Source of the DNA: an uncultured Gammaproteobacteria bacterium
GTDB lineage: Bacteria; Pseudomonadota; Gammaproteobacteria; Pseudomonadales; Porticoccaceae
Reading direction: 5' to 3'
Length of the DNA stretch: 64,000 bases
NCBI GenBank assembly: GCA_913058345.1
Contig: CAJXQR010000004.1
Coordinates: forward strand, 62,001-126,000
The position numbers were made by a program, and so were the translations under genes. Shown in pieces: positions 32,001-39,236 of the stretch; positions within the stretch are counted from its first letter, which is position 1, and each line of letters starts with the position of its first letter. The notes below the pieces were generated by a model. That model saw only the letters and a list, made by a program, of their open reading frames with translations, made no database searches and had not been told where the DNA came from.

Positions 32001-32576
32001 TTAATCATTCAAAGCAGCGCGAATTTGCTCACCACTAAAACCCCGGTACTGCAAAAAACGCATACGCTTAGCTCGCTGTTTTGGATCAGAGGCCGGGCGT
32101 GCTCCAAAGCGTTTGTGTGCCACTTCTACCGCAAGCGCAAACCAATCGACATCACATTCACTTAAAGCGGCATCGCCGTCGACACCGCGTTCACGCAGTG
32201 CCATGCGAATTTTTACTGGCCCCTGCCCTTTGCCTACTCGCCAGCGCACGAAGGCTTCGCTGAAACGCTGATCCGATAAAAGGTCATCGGCCACGAGTTG
32301 ATCGAGCACCGCATCGAGAAGTTCAACGGCAGGATCAAACTTGCGCAGTAATTTATCTCTGACCTCTTTGCGAGAGTGCTCTCTGCGCGCCAGAATATTC
32401 ATGGCGCCAAGGCGCAGATCTTTTGCCGAAGCCGACTTTACAGTCTCTGGCTCGCTGGACAGGTAATCATCTACCAGAGGATCATCTGAAACGGAGCTAT
32501 TCACTGCGGGACTATTATCTACGGAGCTATTATCTACGGCGCGATTACCTACGGAACTATTGGCTGACTGATTCAC
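32001..32576 (-). CDS. recX: RecX, regulator of RecA, with a repeat-encoded N-terminal extension
   Basis: A 191-aa protein whose conserved part starts near residue 53 (DLRLGAMNILARREHSRKEVRDKL) and continues with three-helix RecX repeats to the C-terminal FLQYRGFSGEQIRAAL. RecX binds RecA filaments and limits their activity. The first 50 residues are Asn/Ser/Asp-rich and made from a 5-residue tandem repeat, longer than the usual 10-15-residue lead. The GTG at 32576 has only a weak ribosome site, 3 nt after the stop of a small reading frame that has a strong one, so coupled re-initiation is likely. recA is not adjacent. Confidence 0.9.
   Translation of the reverse strand: MNQSANSSVGNRAVDNSSVDNSPAVNSSVSDDPLVDDYLSSEPETVKSASAKDLRLGAMNILARREHSRKEVRDKLLRKFDPAVELLDAVLDQLVADDLLSDQRFSEAFVRWRVGKGQGPVKIRMALRERGVDGDAALSECDVDWFALAVEVAHKRFGARPASDPKQRAKRMRFLQYRGFSGEQIRAALND
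32491..32565. repeat. 15-bp tandem repeat (five units) in the 5' end of recX
   Basis: Five degenerate 15-bp units with consensus ACGGAGCTATTATCT, at 32491, 32506, 32521, 32536 and 32551. Each unit encodes five residues, giving NSSV-, NRAV- and NSPA-type repeats. Changes in copy number would keep the recX frame. Confidence 0.85.
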
Positions 32577-32579
32577 AGC

Positions 32580-32678
32580 CTAACTTACCGATTTTGGGAG
32601 AGTGAATAACAACGCGAGACGCACTCTGCTGCTGAGCTTACCGGCCTTGTCTACCCGGAGCGGAAATCGATCCGACAT
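32580..32678 (-). CDS. Small reading frame (32 aa) upstream of recX, possible SOS leader peptide
   Basis: An ATG at 32678 is preceded by AGAGGAGG with a 4-nt spacer, a stronger ribosome site than that of recX. The frame codes for 32 residues, rich in Arg/Lys (starts MSDRFPLRVDKAG), and ends with TAG at 32580-32582, 3 nt before the recX GTG. It is in the same frame as recX, so a single amber codon separates the two. I do not recognise a homologue. It could be a leader peptide giving coupled translation, a small protein in its own right, or the original recX 5' end interrupted by a point mutation. Confidence 0.5.
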   Translation of the reverse strand: MSDRFPLRVDKAGKLSSRVRLALLFTLPKSVS

Positions 32679-32712
32679 TATTCCTCCTCTTACTAGCTGC
32701 CGTATCAGCAGG

Positions 32713-32728
32713 CTGTGTTGTCATACAG
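32713..32728. promoter_or_regulatory. LexA-type operator (SOS box) upstream of recX
   Basis: On the minus strand CTGTATGACAACACAG matches CTGT-N8-ACAG exactly. It ends 35 bp before the ATG of the small frame at 32678, the right distance to cover a promoter. LexA control of recX (usually with recA) is known in Gammaproteobacteria. I could not assign clear -35 and -10 hexamers. Confidence 0.65.
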
Positions 32729-33008
32729 TCCGACAACGGCAAATAGCTTAAAACTCCGCTTGCACTGCATATCATCATATTGAAAACAGGCAGACAAGCA
32801 ATACTCTAAAGACTACCGCACCGCCCACACCCAAAAGCAGGAGCAGATTTTCAGACTAGTGTTTGCAGCTCTCTGTCGTACACATTCTTGCCAAGTTTCA
32901 AGGGCGACACCGCTGTCAAGCTGAGGCCACGACAAATTAGACATGAACAAAAAGAATTGAGTACTATCTATTAACTTATAACAATACTAATAGCAGAGCT
33001 TACAGATT
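32729..33008. other. Non-coding stretch between the SOS box and the metallo-hydrolase gene
   Basis: No convincing reading frame, tRNA or terminator is visible in these 280 bp. TATAAC at 32977-32982 could be the -10 of the downstream plus-strand gene, but no good -35 is at 17 bp. The region probably carries the divergent promoters of recX and the hydrolase. Confidence 0.4.
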
Positions 33009-33884
33009 ATGACTGACCGACGCTACGAACAACTCAGCTGGAAAATTGGCGATGTATCCGTCACCCGCCTCGTCGAGGTGGTGATAAAAGCCCCCATCAA
33101 TTCACTTTTCCCGGAGCGAAGTGCAGATGAATTAAGCGCCTACGACGACTGGTTACGGCCGCACTTTCTCGACGCAGATGGTGACATGACATTAAGCATT
33201 CACGCCTTTTTAATTCGTGCAGGCGAACTTAACATTATTGTCGACACCTGTGCCGGCAACGGCAAAAAACTGCCTTTATATGAGGAATGGGTTGATCTCA
33301 ACACGCCCTTTCTGGAAAACATGGCCACGCTGGGCTTCCCTGCCGATAAAATCGACCGTGTGCTCTGTACCCATCTACACTTCGATCACGTGGGCTGGAA
33401 CACCCATCAGGTCGACGGCAAATGGGTGCCCACCTTTCCCAATGCCCGTTACTTATTTGGCACAGCAGAGTGGGAATTCTGGAAAGATGAAGAAGACCCC
33501 TATGAAAGCAATGCATTAGACCACGCGTTAAAACCCATTTTTGAGGCAAACCTGGTTGACCTCGTCGACTCTACTCACCAAATTTGTGATGAAATAAGCC
33601 TCATTCCCACACCCGGACATACGCCCGGTCATGTCAGCATTCACATTCAATCGCAAGGTGAAGAAGCCGTTATTACCGGCGACATGTTTCACCACCCTCT
33701 GCAAATGGCAAAACCTGGCTGGATTGATGCTGCCGATGCAGAAAGTAGTCTGGCCGAAAAAACCCGCGTTGACTTTATGCAGCGTTTTGGCGACACCCGG
33801 ACCACCGTGCTGGGCACCCACTTTGCCACACCCACCGCCGGTAAAATTGTCAGCGATGGCTCAGGTTACAAATTCGAAAGCTGA
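33009..33884 (+). CDS. Metallo-beta-lactamase-fold hydrolase
   Basis: A 291-aa cytoplasmic protein with the MBL-fold zinc motif THLHFDHVGW (His122, His124, Asp126, His127), a later PTPGHTPGHVS loop (second-site His), ITGDMFHHP (bridging Asp) and a final GTHFATPTAGKI. It is of the broad quorum-quenching-lactonase / alkylsulfatase-like hydrolase set; the substrate cannot be read from sequence. It is followed after 45 bp by an SDR gene, and the two likely form one operon. Confidence 0.88.
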   Translation: MTDRRYEQLSWKIGDVSVTRLVEVVIKAPINSLFPERSADELSAYDDWLRPHFLDADGDMTLSIHAFLIRAGELNIIVDTCAGNGKKLPLYEEWVDLNTPFLENMATLGFPADKIDRVLCTHLHFDHVGWNTHQVDGKWVPTFPNARYLFGTAEWEFWKDEEDPYESNALDHALKPIFEANLVDLVDSTHQICDEISLIPTPGHTPGHVSIHIQSQGEEAVITGDMFHHPLQMAKPGWIDAADAESSLAEKTRVDFMQRFGDTRTTVLGTHFATPTAGKIVSDGSGYKFES

Positions 33885-33929
33885 ATACGCTTATCAACGT
33901 CATGGACTTAAATACCAAGGGAGAAAACA

Positions 33930-34694
33930 ATGGGAGGTTTAGTTGCCAATAAGGTGGCCGTCGTCACCGGTGCCGGTTCGGGCATCGGTCGTGCCTCGGC
34001 CCTGGCATTTGTACGCGAAGGCGCGAAAGTAGTGCTCGGCGATGTGGATGCTGCTGGCGGTGCAGAAACTGTCAAACTGGTCGAGCAAGCGGGCGGCGAA
34101 GCTGTTTTCATCCACTGCGATATTAGCAGGGAGGCTGATGTAGAAGCCCTGGTTGCCCAGGGTGTTGCCACCTTTGGCCGCATTGACTGTGCCCATAACA
34201 ATGCCGGCGCTCCCGGCGAGGGCTTCTCGATTGTCGACGATACGGTTGAGAACTTTGACTTCAATTACGCGGTCAATCTGAAGGGTGCCTGGTTGTCGAT
34301 GAAGCATGTCGCCCGACAAATGATCGCCCAGGGAAATGGTGGCGCTATCGTTACTACCGCCTCCTACGCGGGCCTGGTCGGCATTCGCAATAGCGGCGCC
34401 TATGTTGCCGCCAAGCACGGCGTGGTGGGTCTGACCAAAACCGGGGCCATTGAGCTGGCCTCTAAAAACATTCGTGTTAACGCAGTGTGTCCCGGCCCTG
34501 TCGGCACATCGCTATTACTGACCGCCATTGGCGATAACGACGCAGCGCGCACGCACATGGAAAATCTGGCGCCCATGCGCCGCTTTGGCGAGCCCAACGA
34601 AATAGCCAATGCCGCCGTTTGGCTTTGCTCCGACCAGTCATCGTATATGACGGGCGTTGCCTTGCCCGTCGATGGCGGCATGGCGGCAACCTGA
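33930..34694 (+). CDS. Short-chain dehydrogenase/reductase (SDR)
   Basis: A 254-aa classical SDR: cofactor motif VTGAGSGIG at 12-20, Asp in GDVDA at the end of beta-2 suggesting NAD(H), the NNAG motif, the catalytic Ser in TTASYAG, YVAAK (Tyr/Lys pair), and a C-terminal MTGVALPVDGGMA segment. It oxidises or reduces an alcohol/ketone that is not identifiable. GGGAG precedes the ATG. It sits between an MBL-fold hydrolase and a UDG-like gene, suggesting a small catabolic unit. Confidence 0.92.
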   Translation: MGGLVANKVAVVTGAGSGIGRASALAFVREGAKVVLGDVDAAGGAETVKLVEQAGGEAVFIHCDISREADVEALVAQGVATFGRIDCAHNNAGAPGEGFSIVDDTVENFDFNYAVNLKGAWLSMKHVARQMIAQGNGGAIVTTASYAGLVGIRNSGAYVAAKHGVVGLTKTGAIELASKNIRVNAVCPGPVGTSLLLTAIGDNDAARTHMENLAPMRRFGEPNEIANAAVWLCSDQSSYMTGVALPVDGGMAAT

Positions 34695-34785
34695 AGACGC
34701 CTTTAATAAGTCTTGTCCTTCTCTACAACTCTGCGACTATTAGGGGGTTAAAGACAATAGAGAGGCTTAAGGACAAAAAGGCATC

Positions 34786-35397
34786 ATGAAGCAAACAGTA
34801 AATGACTTATACCAGGATGTCCTGGACTGCCGACTGTGTCGGACAGAGCTACCACTAGGGCCTCGACCGGTATTACAGGTGTCAAGCCAGGCGCGCCTTT
34901 TAATCGCTGGCCAAGCTCCGGGCATCAGAGTTCATGAAAGCGGTATTCCCTTCGACGACCCTAGCGGTGACCGACTGCGCGACTGGCTGGGTGTCGATAG
35001 GGCAACTTTCTATAACCCAGCACTTATCGCCCTGCTACCAATGGCTTTTTGCTATCCCGGGCGGGGTAAGTCTGGTGATCTGCCACCGCCAGCTCGCTGC
35101 GCAGTACACTGGCGGCAGTCCTTACTCGAACAGATGCCAAATATTGAGCTAACCCTATGCCTTGGTCAGTACGCTCAGGGCTGGCATTTGCAGACACGAG
35201 AAAAAAACCTGACAGAGACAGTGCGTCAATGGCGCAATTATGGGGAGCATCTCATGCCACTGCCCCATCCAAGCCCACGCAATAATGGCTGGTTAAAAAA
35301 CAATCCCTGGTTTACGGAGGAGTTAGTGCCCGTCTTACAACAGCGAGTTGCCCGTTTACTCACAACAGATGTACTTAAGGGCGTCAGCCCCAATTAA
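34786..35397 (+). CDS. Uracil-DNA glycosylase-family protein, possibly iron-sulfur type
   Basis: A 203-aa member of the UDG superfamily. Motif 1 is GQAPGIRVHESGIPFDDPSG (43-61) and motif 2 PHPSPRN (160-166). Cysteines at 15, 18, 89 and 105 have the C-x2-C ... C-x15-C spacing of family 4 [4Fe-4S] UDGs, so a cluster is plausible. It may remove uracil or another damaged base, but this subgroup is little characterised. It is 91 bp downstream of the SDR gene. Confidence 0.82.
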   Translation: MKQTVNDLYQDVLDCRLCRTELPLGPRPVLQVSSQARLLIAGQAPGIRVHESGIPFDDPSGDRLRDWLGVDRATFYNPALIALLPMAFCYPGRGKSGDLPPPARCAVHWRQSLLEQMPNIELTLCLGQYAQGWHLQTREKNLTETVRQWRNYGEHLMPLPHPSPRNNGWLKNNPWFTEELVPVLQQRVARLLTTDVLKGVSPN

Positions 35398-35482
35398 GGA
35401 CTCAACACTATGGGTTTAACCAGCGTTCGCGACGAATGCTCTTAACCGAGGTGTTTAAAAAAGCTTAGAAAAGGACGCTCCA

Positions 35483-35752
35483 CTAAGCTCGGCGAATAAA
35501 GTAAATATAAAGCCCATCCTCTTCCCCGTGTGCCAATAACTCATGATTGAGAAACTGACAAAACTTGGGAATATCGCGCTCGGTTGAAGGGTCTGTCGCC
35601 ACCACTTTGATCACCTGTCCGCTGGCCACATCGCGTACGGCACCGTGCAGTAGCATGACCGGTTCGGGGCACATCAAGCCCGAGGTGTCGAGCAAGGTAT
35701 CAAAAGCCGGCGCCAGGAACTCTGGTTTATCACTAGATGCTTTCATCGTCAT
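35483..35752 (-). CDS. tusA: TusA-family sulfurtransferase-like protein
   Basis: An 89-aa TusA fold protein. The signature [22 protein letters not shown] contains the single active Cys in CPEP (residue 28), which would carry a persulfide, and [22 protein letters not shown] completes the two-layer fold. In E. coli TusA feeds sulfur to tRNA 2-thiouridine synthesis through TusBCD; partners are not in this window, so the exact relay is open. It is divergent from the ABM gene. Confidence 0.88.
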   Translation of the reverse strand: MTMKASSDKPEFLAPAFDTLLDTSGLMCPEPVMLLHGAVRDVASGQVIKVVATDPSTERDIPKFCQFLNHELLAHGEEDGLYIYFIRRA

Positions 35753-35915
35753 ATTTTCTCAGAAGCCTGAGGACAGGAAAAGGGGCACCGCGTATGATGT
35801 CGATACGGGTTTCAGTATTTGTTTTGAGCGTTCACACAACAAAAAGACATGAAGCCCGGCAATTTGAGCCACCTATGCTCCATTTAGTTTAGCTTTATTT
35901 TTACAGAGTCCAGCA

Positions 35916-36203
35916 ATGATCACCGTATTAATCGAACGTCACATCGCCCCCGGTATGGCTAGCACCTACGATAATTTTGCCCGCAAAATGCTGCAGGCCA
36001 CCGTCACGGCACCCGGCTTTATTTCCGGAGAATCCCTACATGGCATCGAAGACCCGAATGTGCGTTATATTTTAATCAAGATGCAAAGCCGTAAAAACTG
36101 GTTAACCTGGTTGGCCTCGCCAGAGCGGCGCGAGGTGGTTTCACTGCTCTCTTCTATTCTGGTGCTACCCGAAAAAATCACTCTGCTTAGACACGGCGGC
36201 TAA
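35916..36203 (+). CDS. Antibiotic biosynthesis monooxygenase (ABM)-domain protein
   Basis: A 95-aa single ferredoxin-like domain of the ABM/YgiN type (MITVLIERHIAPGMASTYDNFA start, then GFISGESLHGIEDPNVRYILIKMQSRKNWLTWLASPERRE). Members are often dimers acting as small monooxygenases or haem-related enzymes, but many have no known substrate. Its stop faces the pgeF stop 20 bp away (convergent). Function remains unassigned. Confidence 0.8.
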   Translation: MITVLIERHIAPGMASTYDNFARKMLQATVTAPGFISGESLHGIEDPNVRYILIKMQSRKNWLTWLASPERREVVSLLSSILVLPEKITLLRHGG

Positions 36204-36223
36204 GCACTCACTCGGCCCCTGGC

Positions 36224-37006
36224 TCAGCTCGCTATCCAGATAACGCTCGCCATGCGCCCTGTTTGCCCCTGCCGTCGGTAGGAATAAAAACGCGCCGTAT
36301 CGGCATACGTGCAAAAGTCGCCGCCATAAATACGCCTCACACCGAGGCCGCGCAGCTGGAGGCGAGCCAGCTGGTAGAGGTCGGCATAATAATGCCCGTT
36401 ACGATCTTTTGACGGCGTAAAACAAGCCTCGGTCAAGGACTGATCGCTTGACTCAGCCCTTGCCATAAAAGCTTCTTTCACCTCACCACCCACTTCAAAA
36501 TATTCCTGGCTAATAGCCGGGCCCAGATAGGCTGAAATAGCCGAGCCTTCACCAGGCATTGCCGTCAGCGTCTCACCGAGAACTCCTGCGACGAGTCCGC
36601 GCCAACCCGCATGCGCTGCAGCCACTGCCGAGCCATCGTCGCGACACAGTAACACTGGCAGGCAATCGGCCGTTTGAACCACACAAGCGAGACCCGGGAT
36701 ACGACTGACACAGGCATCCGCATGGGGTGGGGACTGATGTTTTATAGCGTCGACCGCATCGACCACTCGACTACCGTGCTCCTGAGCCAACCAGGGAAAA
36801 GGCTGGGTAAGGCCCAGTTGCCCAACCAGCTCGCGACGATTGCGCAGTACCTTTTGTCGACATTCTTCAGTGTCATCGAGAAAATTCAGCAACTTTCCAC
36901 GAGAACCCAGCGGTTGTCCCTGACATGTGGTGATGACACTTTTCACACCCGACGGTAGAGGCCAGTCGGGTATCAAGACCGGCAGCTTAAACAGGTGAGG
37001 ACTCAC
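36224..37006 (-). CDS. pgeF: PgeF / YfiH multicopper polyphenol oxidase-like protein (laccase domain)
   Basis: A 260-aa protein with the metal-site motifs VVQTADCLPVLLC (Cys) and AAAHAGWRGLVAGVL (His), plus QEHGSRV and FYSYRRQGQTGRMASVIW. E. coli YfiH/PgeF corrects wrongly amidated peptidoglycan precursors; other members show purine nucleoside phosphorylase or adenosine deaminase activity. The start is uncertain: GTG 37006 overlaps the rluD end by 20 bp and fits the family length best; the frame is open to 37072. The rluD-pgeF order is as in E. coli. Confidence 0.9.
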   Translation of the reverse strand: MSPHLFKLPVLIPDWPLPSGVKSVITTCQGQPLGSRGKLLNFLDDTEECRQKVLRNRRELVGQLGLTQPFPWLAQEHGSRVVDAVDAIKHQSPPHADACVSRIPGLACVVQTADCLPVLLCRDDGSAVAAAHAGWRGLVAGVLGETLTAMPGEGSAISAYLGPAISQEYFEVGGEVKEAFMARAESSDQSLTEACFTPSKDRNGHYYADLYQLARLQLRGLGVRRIYGGDFCTYADTARFYSYRRQGQTGRMASVIWIAS

Positions 37007-37973
37007 CCTGTAAGACTCGTAATAATTGCTGCATATCCTCCGGCAGAGAAGATTCCCATTCGACAGCCTCACCAGAGATCGGATGGATAAAACTCAAGCG
37101 TAAAGCGTGCAGGGCCTGGCGCGGAAATTCACGCAGTGCAGTCGATAATTTTGTGCTGCCACCGGCACTTAAGCGTAGTCGCCCACCATAGACCACATCC
37201 CCCACCAATGGATACCCCAGATGCGCCATGTGCACGCGAATTTGATGGGTGCGGCCGGTTTCCAGCGCCACTTCAACATGACTGTGACTGACAAAGCGCT
37301 CCACCAAGCGATAGTGACTAATTGCTTCTCGATAGCGGTTACCTCCCTCCCGCCCGGGTCTCAATACCGCCATTCGTGTGCGGCTAGCGGGGTGGCGGCC
37401 TATCGGCACATCAATAGTGCCGCCGCCAGTCATCACCCCCTGCACGAGGGCTCGATAATGACGTTTGACAGTGCGGTCTTTGAGCTGAGAAGTCAGCGAG
37501 TGATGAGCCTCCAGGGTTTTCGCCACCACCATTAAACCCGTAGTGTCTTTATCGAGACGATGGACAATGCCGGCGCGAGGCACGGTGGCCAATTGTTCAC
37601 AATGGTGAAGCAAGCCATTGAGAAGAGTGCCATCGGGGTTGCCCGCCCCTGGATGCACCACCAGCCCCGCCGCTTTATTGACGACAATGACACTGGCATC
37701 TTCATAAACAATCTCGAAAGGAACGGGCTGGGGCTGCCACTCGCCCTCCGCTTCTAGTCGAGCCTTAAGGGTGAGGTATTCTCCTCCGAGCAATTTTTCA
37801 CGCGTCTTTCCGACCCGACCATCAACCCGCAGAGCACCCTCACGTATCCACTGCTGTAAACGCGTGCGCGAATAGGCCGCAAAAAGTTCGGCGGCCGCCT
37901 GATCAAAGCGCGCACCACTCAAATGGCTCGGAACCTCGGCCTGTAAAGCAATTTCACCTGGATCGGTAAACAT
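36987..37973 (-). CDS. rluD: RluD, 23S rRNA pseudouridine synthase
   Basis: A 328-aa protein with an N-terminal S4 RNA-binding domain (SRTRLQQWIREGALRVDG) and the RluA-type catalytic domain, motif GIVHRLDKDTTGLMVVAK with the catalytic Asp, then ETGRTHQIRVHMAHLGYPLVGD. RluD makes pseudouridines 1911, 1915 and 1917 in helix 69 of 23S rRNA. It is divergent from bamD, the same arrangement as in E. coli, with 125 bp between the two starts. Confidence 0.97.
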   Translation of the reverse strand: MFTDPGEIALQAEVPSHLSGARFDQAAAELFAAYSRTRLQQWIREGALRVDGRVGKTREKLLGGEYLTLKARLEAEGEWQPQPVPFEIVYEDASVIVVNKAAGLVVHPGAGNPDGTLLNGLLHHCEQLATVPRAGIVHRLDKDTTGLMVVAKTLEAHHSLTSQLKDRTVKRHYRALVQGVMTGGGTIDVPIGRHPASRTRMAVLRPGREGGNRYREAISHYRLVERFVSHSHVEVALETGRTHQIRVHMAHLGYPLVGDVVYGGRLRLSAGGSTKLSTALREFPRQALHALRLSFIHPISGEAVEWESSLPEDMQQLLRVLQGESSPV

Positions 37974-38098
37974 TCGGTATTTAGCTTCTCACTGAGCTAT
38001 GGTTAAATGGCAATTCTACAGGGCGATGCCCGACACGCAATAATAAACATTTTTTAGCCGAGAGCTTTGACGGCCAACCAATCGGAATTTTCACCACC

Positions 38099-39118
38099 AT
38101 GCGTTTTTTTGTCCTTCTGATCGTAAGCTCACTATTGCTTTCTGCCTGCTCCTGGCTGCCCTTTGTCGACTCTGAGGAAGAACACGCACAGGAGACCCAA
38201 GAGGAAGCTTTGAATCTGAGTGAAGAACGGCTGCGCAATAAAATACGTGCCAATCTGGATGCTCGCAACTGGACCGATGCGACGGTTAACCTCAATGCCT
38301 TCGAAGCCCAGTTTCCCTTTGGCAACTACGCTGACCAAGCCCAGCTGGAATTGATTTACGTCTACCACGAGTCCGCCGACTACGAATCTGCTATCGCTTC
38401 GGCAGAGCGCTTTATACGACTCCACCCCCGTCACCCCAATGTCGATTACGCCTATTACATGAAAGGCCTCTCAGCAGCTTTGCAACATAAAGGGCTTTTT
38501 AGTAACCGCTCACCTATCGATGCAACGAAAAGAGACCCCGGTAGTGCGCGGACATCCTTTGCCAATTTCAGCGAATTGCTCAACTACTTCCCTGACAGTG
38601 TCTATTCCGCAGATGCCAGATATCGGATGCTCGAACTACGCAATCAATTAGCCCGGCATGAAATTCATGTCGCCAATTATTATTTCAAACGTCGTGCTTA
38701 TTTAGCGGCGGCCAATCGCGGACGCTATGTGATTGAAAATTTTCAGAAGACGCCCGCTATGCCCGATGCCCTGGCAGTCATGGCTGAAGCTTACCACTTA
38801 CTCGACCTCCACGATCTCGCTGCCACAGCAGCGGAAACACTGGCACTCAACTACCCTCGACATCCTTCTCTCAACGAACAAGGTGAGTTTCAATACCACG
38901 GAGCGGACGCGCTCATTCAGAACGACTGGTTAAGCCGACTGACCTTCGGCTACTATACACGGGAAAACCCACCCTTTTTTGATAGCAGACATATCTACAA
39001 CAATCCCCAGTCAACCATTCTGGAAGATAAGAATCTGGCTAGACCGCCTGGCGATGATTCAACGCCTACAAAAGAACAATCCCTGTTCGACAAAATCACC
39101 TTTGGTGTGTTCGAGTAA
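38099..39118 (+). CDS. bamD: BamD, outer-membrane assembly lipoprotein
   Basis: A 339-aa lipoprotein: signal peptide with the lipobox LLSAC (Cys17), followed by tetratricopeptide-like helices (ARNWTDATVNLNAFEAQFPFGNYADQAQLELIYVYH; LNYFPDSVYSADARYRMLELRNQLARHEIHVANYYFKRRAY), matching BamD. It is an essential member of the BAM complex for beta-barrel insertion. It is about 95 residues longer than E. coli BamD, with an extended C-terminal part that lacks clear motifs. It is divergent from rluD and convergent with nadE. Confidence 0.94.
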   Translation: MRFFVLLIVSSLLLSACSWLPFVDSEEEHAQETQEEALNLSEERLRNKIRANLDARNWTDATVNLNAFEAQFPFGNYADQAQLELIYVYHESADYESAIASAERFIRLHPRHPNVDYAYYMKGLSAALQHKGLFSNRSPIDATKRDPGSARTSFANFSELLNYFPDSVYSADARYRMLELRNQLARHEIHVANYYFKRRAYLAAANRGRYVIENFQKTPAMPDALAVMAEAYHLLDLHDLAATAAETLALNYPRHPSLNEQGEFQYHGADALIQNDWLSRLTFGYYTRENPPFFDSRHIYNNPQSTILEDKNLARPPGDDSTPTKEQSLFDKITFGVFE

Positions 39119-39236
39119 ACATACTAGGCTTTGAAATAACCAGCACTGAATAAAGCCAAGCTAAAGGCACCCAAGAATAGCGGTGCCGTCCAGTGTTCAA
39201 AGAGGCTCTCGACACAAACTCTGCTCAATTGAGCCT

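Noticed and set aside
33939-34418. Long minus-strand open frame opposite the SDR gene
   Set aside because: It is a shadow of the SDR codon pattern; no ribosome site, no recognisable protein.
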